NCBI RefSeq assembly: GCF_000471905.2 | Contig: NW_006500104.1 | Location: 4,553,664-4,617,663 of the forward strand | Source of the DNA: Amborella trichopoda | Taxonomy: Eukaryota > Streptophyta > Magnoliopsida > Amborellales > Amborellaceae | Direction of reading: 5' to 3' | Length of the DNA stretch: 64,000 bases | In this document: positions 23,843 to 36,240 of the stretch, one piece after another | How the letters are laid out: each line of letters begins with the position of its first letter | How positions within the stretch are numbered: the stretch's first letter is position 1 | The notes under the pieces: generated by a model | The model's database searches: none | What the model was told of the DNA's origin: nothing | What the model saw: only the letters and a program-made list of their open reading frames with translations | Program-made: the position numbers and the translations under genes

Positions 23843-24360
23843 GAAAGCTTCCTACGTTCCCCCTAGTTCGATCCTTCCCCTTATCTAACCATCCATTCGT
23901 GAATGGAGGGTTAAGATTGTTTCAATCACAATATTATATCTCTGCATTAATTTATTTTTAATTTGTTTTCTATAAACTATTTAGAGTTTTTGATTTTGAC
24001 ACCAGAGTTTGGACGTCCCTTTTTTATTATACTCGTATTAACGAAAAATACAAAAAAAAAAATATTTTCGATAAAATAAAATGACCAAAATACTTTTAAA
24101 AGCTTCAAAAAGTATTTTGGTCATTATTTTTTATCAAAAAATTATTGTTAATATTCTTTATATGTATGCTTCAATAAAAAGATGGCACATACCAAATTTC
24201 ATATTCAAAAAAATTATATTAAAAAACTAAAAATAAATTACTTTGAGACGTCGGATCTAAGATCAAACGGTGAATGGCTCTCTTTGATAAAAAATTGACA
24301 GCTGGATGGTAGGAAAGGATAGAAGTTTTATTTTGTAGGAGGAACATAGAAAGCTTTCTC
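23843..24360. mobile_element. Mutator-type MITE, 518 bp, next to the cyclase-like gene start
   Basis: The ends are imperfect inverted repeats (gaaagcttcctacgttcc at left; the right end reverse-complements to gagaaagctttctatgttcc). A perfect 10-bp duplication, ataataaaat, flanks it at 23833-23842 and 24361-24370. Duplications of 9-11 bp are typical of Mutator-like elements. A central hairpin (arms about 24070-24097 and 24107-24135, around atgaccaaaatac) is conserved in the second copy at about 24563-24912. There is no coding capacity. Confidence 0.8.
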
Positions 24361-24562
24361 ATAATAAAATATCATTGGATAAAAACATTGGTACCACATT
24401 GGTTTTTATTTCAAAAACTAGGAGGAAAATATCACTTGAAAATATGGATCGCAGTAAGCTATAGAATCGGATTGGGTTAAAAAAAAAAGAAAATATCGGA
24501 TGTGTACAGATGGCTCAATATAGGATTATAATTTGCAACTATTGTATAAATATATTGGGCAA

Positions 24563-24912
24563 GCTTTCAATGCTTTCTCTGCAACATAACATAAAAGTTC
24601 TATTATCCCATTTATCCAACCGTCCATTCTAAATGGAGGGCTAAGATTGCCCCAATCACAATGTCACGTCTCTACATTATTTTATTTTTATTTTTATTTT
24701 ATAAACTATTTGATACCAAATTTTGTACATTCATTCATCTATTAAACTCACACTAGCAAAAAATATAAAAAAAAATATTTTCATTAAAATAAAATGACCA
24801 AAATACCCCTTAAAGTTTAACTTTCAAAGGTATTTTAGTTATTATATTTTATCGACAAATTATTTTAAAAATTTTTTATAGGTGCGCCCCATTGATAAGA
24901 TGGCATATACCA
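24563..24912. mobile_element. Second copy of the 23843 MITE family, truncated
   Basis: It shares gaatggaggg or close forms, caatcacaat, ataaactattt, aaaatgaccaaaatac and gatggcatataccaaattt with 23843-24360 in the same order. The right end merges with the next repeat at about 24930, so it is truncated or interrupted there. Confidence 0.7.
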
Positions 24913-24929
24913 AATTTCATATTCATACA

Positions 24930-25270
24930 ATTTATAGATCTAAAGCCCAAATGTTGTTTTGATGTCCAAATGTCCTAAAATTAATCATCTCGACATCAAG
25001 ATGCATGGACATTAAAAAAATATGAATTTCAAGTTTTGGAAATAGTGCATCTTGTAACGATCTACCATCAATTTTCAAGATTTTCAAGTTTTTATATATC
25101 TAATCGATCTACAATTTTTTTAAAACTTTAAATTTTTACAATTAAAGATGAAAACATATTTTAATACTATCACAAATATTTTCAGTATTGAAACCACATT
25201 TCTCGACATTATTTGAAGGTATGTTTTACTTTGATTGTTTAGAGCATCAGCGCTACACAAATCGCACCTT
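24930..25270. mobile_element. Mutator-like MITE family 2, copy A
   Basis: It follows the order of the well-bounded copy at 59766-60156: a tcatctcgacat block, caattttcaagattttcaag, a tattgaaaccacatttctcgaca block, gaaggtatg, and an end near caaatcgcacc. It is diverged and its left end is unclear. Confidence 0.65.
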
Positions 25271-25721
25271 ATTTTAATTATTTATTTTTTAGGAATATAT
25301 TGCTTGTACTTTTCATACTCTTTATTTAAGGGAACTCATTGATGAAATTTTTTATAGAATTTTTTGTTAAATCAAAATTCTTAATTTACTCCCTATGTTA
25401 GTGTACATATCTTTAAACCAAAATTCAATACTATTAAGTTAATAAAGAAATAAAGTTATAAGGGAGAAGTTTTTTTTTTAAAAATAATAAAATATGGATT
25501 TATATAAATTTCATTAAAAATACGCTTTTTTAAAGATCGTTTGAAAAAACTCGGAGTTCTAAACGTACTTAAAAAAATCAAAGACTTTTTGAAAAAATCA
25601 TGTTTTAAATGGAGACTTGCTAACTATGGTTGAGACAATTAGCTGGTATGGTGGGATAAGAACGTAAACATATGACACTTGCTGTCATCGGGTTTGCCTA
25701 TGAATCTAAATTTTATTGATT

Positions 25722-26109
25722 GAAAAAAGTTTATATAAGGTTGTAACCTTAAAAAATGTAGAATTAAATATGCACATCAGAAACTTGAAAAAGGTTATTT
25801 TAATGCTGAAAAACCATTTAATTGATCATCTCGACATCGAGATGTATGAATATGGAAAGAAAAGAAGATATTGAGTCCCATAAATAGTTTGCAACACATT
25901 ATCTAGACCGTTCATTTCAAGATTTCCATATGTTTATAGATCTACTTGATTTTAACTATTTTTTGAGTTTAAAATTTTATAATTATAGATAAAATAGATT
26001 TTCAGATAATCTTATGAATTTTTTACACTAAAATTAGACGCTATGATAAAATTTAGAGGTGCGCCTTAATTGGATGGTTTAAGGTCGCAACCTTATAGAA
26101 ACCACACCC
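25722..26109. mobile_element. Mutator-like MITE family 2, copy B
   Basis: It starts gaaaaaagtttatataaggt and ends ccttatagaaaccacaccc, which are inverted repeats of each other over about 25 bases. The interior has aattgatcatctcgacatcg and the other family landmarks. The 388-bp length matches copy D (391 bp). A target duplication was not seen. Confidence 0.7.
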
Positions 26110-26145
26110 TTGGTATTAATATTCCTTTTAGGTATTATTCAACAA

Positions 26146-26500
26146 AGGAAAAGTTTATATAAGGTTTAAATTCACATTAAAATTTCCTCTAGAGGAGGGT
26201 ATTTCAACATTAGATCTCTTGAATTGATTGTCTTGACCTCAAGATGTATGAATGTGGATAGAAAAAACATTTTAATTAATGAAAATAGAATATCCTATAA
26301 CCAGTTATCTAAACTGTTTGTTTTCAAGGTTTTCAAGTGTTTAAGGATCTACTCGATTTGTGCTATTTTTGAAATTTTAAATTTCTTAAATATGGATCAA
26401 AATAGAGTTTAAAGCCATCATAATATTTCTAACATTGGAACTATATCTCCAAGTAAATTTTAAAGGTGCACTTTACTAATATAGTATAAGGAGGGGTGCC
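26146..26500. mobile_element. Mutator-like MITE family 2, copy C
   Basis: It begins ggaaaagtttatataaggtt and carries gaattgattgtcttgacctc, ttttcaaggttttcaagtg and an aaaggtgcac end segment. Most diverged of the four copies, with approximate ends. Together with the copies before it, this forms a MITE cluster upstream of the cyclase-like gene. Confidence 0.6.
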
Positions 26501-26559
26501 TTATTGTTTATGATTGTATTTGTGCTGATCTCAAGGAGAGATTAACTCAAATACCATGT

Positions 26560-27600
26560 GGTACGAGTTAAATTTATGAAACAGTATATGGAATAGGATT
26601 GCTTAAATTATAGGCTCAAAAAACATCGCAGATCCATACAGATCTATTTCTGTTATGAGTGTGATGATAGTGAGAGCATCAAAATCTATGTATATGGATT
26701 TTTAAATACTTCTCAAATTTTACAGCATTAAAAATAATAAAAACTTATAAAATTTTATTAACTTCAAGATAAGGTAGTTGTAGAAAAAATAAATAAATTA
26801 AAGAATAAATAACTAAATTAAAGAGAAGGGATGAATTACTTATTTTAAGGACCCGAAACCTGGAGTTTTAAGCTTAGATCTGGCTAGCTTGTACCACCAT
26901 CTCCTATTTGGATGTATTTGCTTGCTGGAATTTGCAGGGATCTAACACTCATTTTACTTAGATATAAGGTTCCTAAGGTTTTAAAAGGATTAGTAGTGTT
27001 TTAGGTAAGGTTTTTCTAATTTTTCTTAAGGTTACTATATGATTTTTCCTAATTTTCTAAGCTCCTATTTTCTAATGGAATTTTGGGATTTTTTTATGAT
27101 TTTGAAATTTTTTCTTATTTTATAAAATTGATTTAAGGTTTTATCTATTAATTCATAGGGATTCATCGGTTAAATTAGGGTCACGCTTAAAAATAGGTCA
27201 GTTCGATCAAAGGTTCTAGATTCAGTTAAGAAGTCTTCAATTCTCAAATCTTTTGGAATATTCGGATGAAAACTGACTTAATTGTATTTATCAACCAAAA
27301 TTGGGCAAGGGAACCACTGAACCAGGCCCATCGAGTTGGGCGGTGCCTTGCCCTCGTCTAGTGCTAGACGGGCAAACCTCGCACGGCCCGAAGCTACGTA
27401 CATCACAGGCCTGGGCGAGGGTGGATTTTGATAAATTTTTAAACTCTTAACTTTGGATATTTAGGTATGATTTGAGTGATATTTGGATCGCTGTAGAGAG
27501 GTCGCTCGACATAATTGTTTTTTTTTTAATTTATGATAGGGTTTTACGTGCACGAGGTTTGCATTAGAGCCTGCGTGGTCCAGAATCAATATTTTTAAGA
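26560..27600. other. No gene recognised
   Basis: AT-rich up to about 27270, then a GC-richer part (27300-27430) without a recognisable protein. It could be promoter sequence of the transcript-like unit that follows. Confidence 0.35.
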
Positions 27601-27619
27601 AATTCCTTTGGCGCATAAA

Positions 27620-27990
27620 TATTCCCGGGAAATATTTAAAACCCTTGGCCCTGTCTGTCCCTCTCTAAACCCCATCCCTGTGTGAGTAAAACCATCCCCC
27701 GTCCCTCTGCGAATGAAACTGTCGGGAGGCGCCAACGGCTCTCCTCTCGCTCTCTCTCTCAGAATCCCACACAGAAGCACAGAGCTCTCACAGGAGCCCT
27801 CAAACCCTAGTGGAGCTCTCTCTCTCTCTCTCAGCTCTCTTTCTCGCTCTCTAGCCCACACAGAGCTCAGAAGGCCTCACAGAAGCTCAAAAGCATTATT
27901 TAGACTGATTTGTGAGCACTCTCAAACGCTAGTCGAGCTCTCTCTCTCTCAGACGTTCTTCACTTCAACCATAGAGTATTGCACAACGGT
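27620..27990 (+). promoter_or_regulatory. Possible 5' leader exon with CT microsatellites
   Basis: Several CT-repeat blocks (27739-27762, 27821-27855, 27937-27952) in a locally C-rich stretch resemble plant 5' leaders. It ends gcacaacg|gtatgtat, a good donor site at 27991. A T-rich intron-like stretch follows, up to the acceptor at about 28830. Not tied to any known protein. Confidence 0.3.
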
Positions 27991-28830
27991 ATGTATTATG
28001 TTATTATGATCATTTTTATGCATTGTCAGCCCTGATTTACATTTTTTTTATCCTTACTCTGTGAACCCTAATTTACAGTCCTAGTATATGAAACTTTGAA
28101 GCCGTAATTTCAGATTGTTCACAAAGGCTTTTTTATTAAATTTCATCCCAATTCCTTCACCGTCTCCCAAAGTTTTCAATCCTAATTTTCGAATCCCCAA
28201 TTTACAGCATTGTTTCATCTAAACTTTATTTTATCCCAATATTTGAGTCCAAAAATTCTCATCCCATCCCTTTTTTTTTTATCCCTAATTTACAGCCCTA
28301 TTTTATCTAGCCCTATTTTGAGTTCCTGTATAGTTTTGCACTAATTGCTTTAAAACTTCCTAATGAGTTAATATCTAATAAAAACACCTTTGCACAGATT
28401 GCGTATTTTAGGATATGTTGTATTGATCCCTTTCAGTTTCGTGTCATTATATTAATTCTTGTGATGAATTAGAGATCAATTCCTTTTTAAATATTTTTGT
28501 CCTTATGATTTGTTGGCTTTTGTTTTTTTTTTAAAGCATGAAAGACTTGCTTGGATGTTGTGCTCTGTCTTTGCAATTATCTAAAGGGGCACAGTAGTGA
28601 CTGGGTCTCACAGATTAATTCCTTTTTGTTTACAGATGCTGATAATCTTCATTAGACTGATTTCCATTGTAAAAACATGATAATATGCAGGCATAGACAT
28701 AGAGGTTAGGGTTTCTGATCCCAAGCATTTTGACAACATCTTTAGGACTCCATTTTTTTTCTTGGAGTACCCAAAAACATCAGTCAACCTTGTAAACAAA
28801 TATATTTCAAATCTTGAACTCTTTTGTTTA

Positions 28831-29515
28831 GAACTGAAGACAATAGGAGGACTCCCAGGAGTGTGAAAAGTAGTATTTGCTCTGTGGTAAAGTTAATTCC
28901 AACTTCTAAGGCTCCTATGAAAAGAACATTAATGACTAGCCAACAAAAAAACAAAGGAGCTTCTTCACCTCAATGGTGGGTCCGACTTTTTAATGGCTAT
29001 TTCACTAGACAGTCACAACAACAAAGTACACTGGACACAACATCCTTTACCAACAGCAGATTAGCAATTGATAGCTTGTGGATGTATACTGTAAGGGCTA
29101 CTGGTGTTGCTGCATTTTGCCCAGTAACAAAGCACGCTTCTCATACAGAGCATCAGTAGGAAGGTGGTTTAAAAGAAGTTCTGGTTCATACACATGTGTT
29201 TTCGAAGGAAGATAATAACTTCCTTCTTGTAGGAGAACGCACATTTTCATCCCATTTTTGTTGAGCCACAAGATCATTATATGATTCGAGTTGTTTTGAG
29301 AGATAGAGTTGCACCTGAAAAAAGACAGAACATGCTTACAAATCTTGATTTCAGGATGGGCTTTGGCTACGTAGAAAAAGTGAATATTTCAGCAATAGAA
29401 CATAAACACCTTTTAGCCAATTTAAGAAGCATCTCTTTTTCTCATGTGAATTTTGTCTCAGTAGAACAAGTTTGTTTATTACATGGTGCCTCTTGCATGT
29501 CAAGCTCTGCTCCAT
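28831..29515 (+). pseudogene. Unidentified, probably broken coding segment
   Basis: It begins after a good acceptor, ttttgtttag (28821-28830). An open frame of about 109 codons (with SSPQWWVRLFNGYFTRQ) stops at about 29159. A second open piece in another frame, 29281-29515 (with NLDFRMGFGYVEKVNISAIE), follows after a stop and at least one frameshift. Codon-like composition and the upstream splice-like structure suggest a former gene. I do not recognise the family. Confidence 0.35.
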
Positions 29516-29887
29516 GATTTGTTGGAAGCTCTTTTTTTCAAGAGCAGTTAATGTAACTCATTTTTCATTCCCTTGTTCATCTGTTTCTTTGAAAGTTGTT
29601 CTCCATGTTCTCTTAGAGGATTGCATCCTAATTTTTATCTATTTATTGAGAAAATATGATGTTTTATGGAATTTTTAGTTTTTGTTCGACTGAAAACAAA
29701 TGATTTGGCAAGTTGATGGATTGATCTTATCCACAATATCAATTGATGGCAGAGTCTTGCCACCGAAAACATTAGCCCTAATTGTTTCAGACTCTCCTTT
29801 AACTCCCCTCAAAAGATAAACAATCTTCCTCTATTTCAGTCTCTCTCTTTGTTCCTTTGCACAAGAAGAACGCTGTATAGGCTGATG

Positions 29888-30270
29888 CTACGTTAATTCA
29901 TCCCAAAAACTACATAGATGAGCACGATAGTCTCCCAGTGATAAGTTACCCAGTTTAAAATCACTGGCTTGCTGCTCCAATTCAGAAACCCTATTTTTCT
30001 TTTGGAAATAGAACTCATAAACGAAATCGCATAATTCCTTAAAGGTATTGTAGTTCATGGAGGATTGACTCATATTCGGCTGCATAGAAAATAGTATCCA
30101 ATTCATAATAGCGATATCTTCAGCCTCCCAGTCTACATATTTAGCATCTTTTAGGTCTTGTTTTTCCACATGGCCATCAATGTATCCCAGTTTTTTCTTT
30201 CCACCCAGAAATAGTCTAACTAACTTGACTCGTTCTAAATAGTATGGGCCATCAAGTCTGGGGTCCAAAA
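29888..30270 (-). pseudogene. Ty1-copia gag N-terminal fragment
   Basis: The minus-strand frame contains YLERVKLVRLFLGGKKKLGY, NWILFSMQPNM and a later FYFQKKNRVSELEQQASDFK. This is the pattern of the copia gag N-terminal and UBN2 region (a tryptophan or aromatic box, RLFLxGKxKLGY, then the SELEQQ segment). The frame ends at the 29888 stop. Pol does not follow, so the element is truncated. Confidence 0.8.
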
Positions 30271-30870
30271 GACTCCATATTTTATGGATGTAGAGAGATT
30301 CTCTACTGCAGTTAAGATCTAGTTACATCGTTAGATCGTACTCAACAATTGGGATCAAGTTACACCCTTTGCTCTCTTCAAATAAATGGTTTTACAAATT
30401 TGGTTACAACCTCAGTTTCGATCACACTCCTTTTTTTTAGAGAAAAGCATAAAAAAACATCACTATTATGATTTCTTTGATTGGGGTATACATACCCTAA
30501 TCCATACAAAAACTAGGTTTTCTAATAAATATCATGATTGACATTCGAAATCATAAAGAAACTCTCCTCTATTGATACTGGAGAGAAAATGTTAGGGTTT
30601 TAGGGCATGATGATGTCATCTAACCCCAAGGATGACATCACCCCTAAACACAGGTCCTGTGCACCTCTTTGAATATTGACCCCCTTTTTTTCTTCTTGCT
30701 CTGATACCGAGTTGAAATTATAGTAGAGAAGAAAACATTTAGATAGGATATAGAAAAAAATAAATGAAAGAAAATAAAGAAGAAGAAGAGGGGGGGGGGG
30801 GGAGGAGAGAGCAAGAGGCATGTGAGAGATAAAGAGATAAAGAGGAAAGGTCTGGCTTGCATCTCCATTA
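30271..30870 (-). mobile_element. Copia leader with tRNA-Met primer site, upstream of the gag fragment
   Basis: gctctgatacc at 30698-30708 is the reverse complement of ggtatcagagc, the classic primer-binding core complementary to initiator tRNA-Met used by copia elements. It lies upstream of gag in the minus orientation, as expected. The region beyond (30720-30860) has the same purine-rich character as 10740-10900 and 49090-49290, including a G run at 30791-30802. LTR ends could not be fixed. Confidence 0.55.
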
Positions 30871-30904
30871 ATGAGAATGAACTAGGTTCATATCAAGAAA
30901 TACT

Positions 30905-31380
30905 AAGATTATTTATTGCTTGCAAGTGGATTGCTGCAATGGACTAAGAGAAAAGAGCTCCATGGAGAAGAACCGAGTATGGGAACTCATGGATCTTGTA
31001 TATAATAAAAAGGTTGATGGGACTATAGACAAAGCACAAAACATTAAAAGTGCGAAACGTTTCACCCAATTGAGTGTGTGGACTACATTGACACTTTCTC
31101 CCTCATGGTGAGAATAGTGAACTTGACGACGTGCTTGTTCAGATGATATTTCTCGAAAGGTCTATCATGGAGAACAATGGGAGTTCCATGATCTCATTAT
31201 TATGGGTTGAGATCCTAGTGGCAAAGAATGACAAGGAGAAGATTGATGACACTAACGAGTGGTTGTCCTCCAATTTTGATGTGAAGGATATAGGCAAAGT
31301 GCATCACGTGCTCGATGTTGAGATCAAGCATAATCATTATAAGAGGCTCCTTAAGTTTGTCTTAATTGACTTACATTAGG
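30905..31380 (+). pseudogene. Ty1-copia reverse transcriptase fragment
   Basis: 30920-31110 carries SSMEKNRVWELMDLV, the start of copia RT (E..S..KN.VW.LV). 31131-31380 carries EKIDDTNEWLSSNFDVKDIG and VHHVLDVEIKHN, the segment just after the YxDD motif. The catalytic middle is deleted. It lies on the strand opposite to the neighbouring gag fragment, so these are two different insertions or a rearranged one. Confidence 0.75.
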
Positions 31381-33386
31381 CAAAAGATTTAGGATGCATG
31401 ATGGAGGGTCCAGTGATGCTCCACCCAAGAAAGGTCGTGTTTCATCTAAATCTCTATCCATAGATAGAGATTGATGTTTGAAGAGATGATTTGTGTACGA
31501 CATGTGAGCAGAGTCAATCTTATGAATGCCATGTTGTGAATGTGACAAGATGTGTTGTCTAGCTTGTCAAGCCACCACTAGAGCAATTCAAGTCCAAAGC
31601 ATTAGCAAACCGTGAACTTGACACTTTGATATCTCCAAAGAACCATAGACTACTCATGGATCTTTTTGGGAAATGATCCCTACTACGAGGATAGAGCAAG
31701 TCAAATTACATGGTGATCTGGATATTAATGATTGACATTAGAAAATGTCTCCACTTAGAGAGCGGGAGCAAGTTCTTGGTGCAACAAGTCAAATGACATC
31801 GTTGGCATGTCCATTATTGGTATGGAGTATATGGATTGATGTGTAGCATTATAGGAGAGCATATGGCTCATGAGGAACCCACAAAGCTAGGGATCATAGT
31901 GAGTGTTGGAGAGCTGTGAGCATGTTTTGGTGATAACACGTCAGCACAAGCTTTGAAAGAATCCCAAGTATCGTATCACCATGCGCGAGGTGTCATTGAG
32001 AGGAGAGAGACAGTCGTGAATGTTATGCTACTAGCAGAGCCCATGACTACCTTGAGAGATGTATAGGGCTCGTGTCATGGGACTGGGACTTGGGAGTCGC
32101 CAATTGGTTTTTTGCACCATCATCACTGTCTGACTCTTCCCATACATAGGTGTTGTTTTCGATTTGCCATTTATGCGAGTGATTTATTATATTATAGTTT
32201 GTTCAGACACGCACATGATTTGATTGCACATTTACTCTAGCGCACAGGTACACTTGTTCATTGTTAGATAATATTGTCAGCACGCTTGGTCCACTCTCTT
32301 GCACAGTGTTGACCGCCTACATTGTCTGGGACATTGGAGGATGAGACACACAGGGTGTGTATCACTTCCATATGATATCGAGAAGAGATTCCATAGTTAG
32401 GAATCGACATAATCTATATAAGTGTGTCATCCCACTAGATCGTGTAGCCTGTATGACAGCCAGGTGTGAACGATAGGGATGCTCTAATTAGTTGCTTGGG
32501 TGTGACCTAGGGTCGCATTAGTTGCGGCTGATCTAAGACTTGCATGATGTAAATCTGATGTGGATCTTAATATTGTTTATCATTTACATTGTGTTTTGTT
32601 TATTATTTACATTGTGGTGTGCGATTCATACCACATGTGCTTAGCGAGACCATTACTACTAGAGAGCTAGAGATGTATAGGATGATCCCTATTGCTTATT
32701 ACAGTGTGCGAGATATATCTGGTCACTTAGCGATCATGAGTGCCCTTATTGACCGTGTGACTATACTAGGAAGTGGAGATTTGATGTTGTTACTTTAGCG
32801 TGCTCTCCTGTCATGTATAATTCGGCTCGGTGGGGGCATAGCTAAGAGAGCCGTCAAGTCAAAATGGAAAAATAGTAGGGCTAGGGGAAGACCGTTGGCA
32901 TACCTATAGAGATAAGTGTACTCTAATTAGATTTGATGCTCATCGGCTAATCAGTGACTTGTAGTTTTTATGCTGGGTGTTCTTTTGCAAAATGTTTTCG
33001 AAACTATTATAGGGTAATATAATATTTTTGCAATTGAATTTCTTGGCTTGCATGATAATGATGTTTTTATTATATAAGCTGAGTGGGAGTACACATGCTT
33101 TTGTAGTCTCATGAACATAGAGTAGCTCATGAGGAATTAGTAGATATACTCAATCCTGTGTGGCCAACTGAGTCTTGGGCAGGCTAGAGCATTTTTAAAT
33201 AAGAGAGAAGAGGTGTTCCACGTTAGTTTGATGGAATCTTAATGTGGTTCTCTCTACAGAGATGCATTGCTCCTTAAGGTCTCACGACGAATTTCGCAAC
33301 AAAGCATGAGAGAGCTCTTGTGTTGTGATGTATCACCATATGATGATTATGGGATTTGACAGCTTTTAGTGCACCCACAACAAGAT
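31381..33386. other. No gene recognised (probable copia 3' internal remnant)
   Basis: It lies between a copia RT fragment and a plausible copia LTR start in the same orientation, so it may be the decayed end of one element. No RNase H motif could be read. Confidence 0.35.
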
Positions 33387-33396
33387 GAGTGGGAGA

Positions 33397-34100
33397 TGTT
33401 GGATTTGGAATCTGCCCCTTTGTGGGTACAGGGATGTTCATGATATTTTCAACACTCTTGGTGGCTAATAGAGAAGAGGATGTCCATAGAATTACTGTAC
33501 TAGTTAGTGGTAGAGATAAAAGTCATGGGAATCCCATGAGACATGGGATTTGTTTTTGACCAATTCTTTGCACATAGGGCTTCCAATTGGGGATAAGCTT
33601 TATTTGAGAGAATATTATTCGAAAGGACTAAAATAACTCCCTTTTAGATAAGATTCCCTTGGGATATTTTTCATAAATAGTTGTTAAAGCGAGAAAAAAT
33701 AGAGATTTTATGAGATGCACATATCTCTCAAAATTGGTTCTCTACAACTGAGAAAAAAAAGCTCATCTCTCTCTAGATTTTCTCTCTCTAGAAGCGCCCT
33801 AGAACAAAAACCCATAAGTGATCCAAGAACTCATGAGCTTTCCATCATAGGTTTGGGATTTGTGTTGTGTATAATTCAATCCCTATTCTAGTAATCGGTA
33901 GTTGACCTAGGGATGCGGGCATCGAACTCTCAAATCGGAGGAGACACACACATAAATGACTGGAGGAATGCATCAACTGCACATGAAAAATCGGATGTGG
34001 AAAAAAGTATGTGAAATCTATCCGATCTCTTTGTTTTTGGTGTTTACGCTGCTTTAGGGATTCCCTCTGGATTCCCTATACTACCTGTGTGGGAACATTC
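33397..34100 (+). mobile_element. Putative copia LTR start with preceding polypurine tract
   Basis: gagtgggaga (33387-33396) is a polypurine tract directly followed by tgttggatttgg, the usual pattern at the start of a copia 3' LTR. The sequence continues with a promoter-like ctctctctag region and an attccctatac segment near 34075. The end is not defined. Confidence 0.45.
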
Positions 34101-36030
34101 AGGTAGTCTTCCATCATGTAAGGCTAACTACATGGCTAATGTGCTCGCTATAAAAGGGGTGGTAGAGGAGCCTTCAAGGATGGGGTAGCACCTTGGTTTC
34201 CCTGTAGTTTCGGAGGGCTTCTCATATAGTTTTGTTTTAACACACACACATCTATCACGTCCTCCCTTCTCATGACCTTATGATCCCTGCTCGCCCCCAA
34301 ATTTTTATGTTAATGGGACTGTAGTCTTCCCCTTTTCTGGGACATATATATTGAGCACTCGATGTATGAGCTGCCTCATTTTGTAATAGATAATACATCA
34401 CATACCAATATAATAATACAAGTTTGTTAAAAAAAGAAGAGAAAAGAAAAACAAAAACACAAGATATATGATGAGTCTTGCAAATTATGGGCTACTGAGA
34501 CAAGGATTCTACACAAGAAAGATTTAAAGATAATACAACAACAATAACTTGGTTTCTTTTATATCAACTTACCAAAATTATCAAAATGATAAACGATTGT
34601 AGAAAGTGTTGGAGATCAACTGGAATAACTTCAATCAAAGAAGTTCATCAGCATAAGTCAATAATTAGACGTAATGGAATTTCATAGTTTTCATAAAGCC
34701 GGCCAAAGAATATCACTAAGTCAAAATTAGTGTCTGAATCTATAGAGGAAAGGGGAAAACGAACCATTTTAGGCACCATGTTATTTACAAATAACTCTAT
34801 TTTTCATTACAAGATTTCAAAAATTGTGACAATATAAAACAAAAACAAGGACAGACCAATTTGTAAATTTGTATAGAAAATAACATTCAAACAAACAGAA
34901 GAAAAACCCAAATTTCTCAAAAACTACAGAGAGCTAAAGTTCCTGAGGGGAGAGAGAAAGGGGCGTAAAAAGGCACTCGTAACAACAACAGCGAGACCAG
35001 TAGCATCAATGCCCTCTGTTGCTCTGCTGTGGGGCCCCTTCCTCCTAAGTAGCCAATCGCTCTCTCTCTCTCTCTCACAATAGGCTTTACAATACAAATC
35101 AACGCCAAAGGTCTAGGATGAGTTCCTTAAGGATTGGAAAAGTTGAGAAATTCATTGTTCAAAAGTGTTGAATACCAGAAAGAAAGAAGAGACCCCTAAT
35201 TGAGGTTCAAGCTTTTTTACTAGGAACAACACTCAGATAAAGAAATCATTGCTTGATTGCTGAAACCTGCAGGTCTATACTACATAGATATAAGATAACA
35301 CAAAGATTAAGCCAATCAATAAAAATTTTAAAAATTACAAGCAATGTACTCCACCCCATACTGAATTTATCAATCACCATAATTCTCCATACTTGCCTTT
35401 TCATTCAATTCATCTGTTCATCAACAACTGATGCTATGAGAAACACCCTAGATCAGCAAAAAGGGATTTATAGAGTGATTTTTTTTTTAAAGAGGAAGAG
35501 CATCGTAAAATGTAGGCTTTTGCAATAGAGAATAAAAAAGGGATTGTTGTGATGTTCGTTTGAGAGAGAAGAAGAACATGGATTGTGGAGAGAGAGTGTG
35601 GGGTTGTATGTCGAAAGTGAAGTACAAGGAGAGAGAAAGCAGAGAGAAAAAGGTACCTGGTTTATGTCCTGAAGCTTGTGGTTTCTGTTGCCCTCTCTCG
35701 TGGGTTTAGGCTCTGGTGTTTCTACTGGCCTTCATCTGAAGCTCGAGCTCAGGTGGGCAAAGATAATGTACCCTGAATATCGGAAAAACCTTTTTTGGGT
35801 CACGCTCACCCGACAGTAAAAAGAAGGAATAGAGTATCTTCCCGTGGGAGCGCACTAAATCTTTTATGCATGCTTCCACTGTCACATAAAACTCTTGTCA
35901 AGAAGAGTTTCGAGGACGTCCGAATGTTTTTACGTCGTTAAGGAGTGAGGAGATGCGACATTTGCAAATGGACTATTAAAAGGAAATTGTACTTATTGTT
36001 TTCGAAAAATTATGTCCGCACCTGCTTTTT
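34100..36030. other. No gene recognised
   Basis: AT-rich with CT/GA microsatellites (35060-35080 and purine-rich 35560-35660). No protein family was recognised in any frame. Confidence 0.35.
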
Positions 36031-36043
36031 AAACCGTTATTAC

Positions 36044-36240
36044 CAATGTTTAAAAAATCGACGATCCGGATCAGAACCAGCCGATCCGGATCAAAACCAG
36101 CCGATCCGGATTGGGAAGCGGTTGGGCCAATCCAAAGCCTATAATATATCAGCAGCCGGCCGGTTCCCCCTACAAACCGGCCTGTACAAGCCGGTTGTCT
36201 GCCGGAGCCGGTTTGCTCTCTAAAAAACAATGACGATTCT
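36044..36240. mobile_element. Terminus of an hAT-type element of the 2359/61508 family, other end not found
   Basis: It starts caatgtttaaaaaatcg, close to the left end at 2359. Then come tandem cgatccggatcagaaccagc-type units (about 24 bp, 2.5 copies) and ccggtt-rich sequence. The preceding 8 bases are gttattac; no matching copy with an inverted terminus was found downstream, so the element may be truncated. Confidence 0.5.

Noticed and set aside
36036-36043. 8-bp target duplication for the hAT terminus at 36044
   Set aside because: No matching gttattac beside an inverted terminus was found downstream, so completeness of that element is not claimed.
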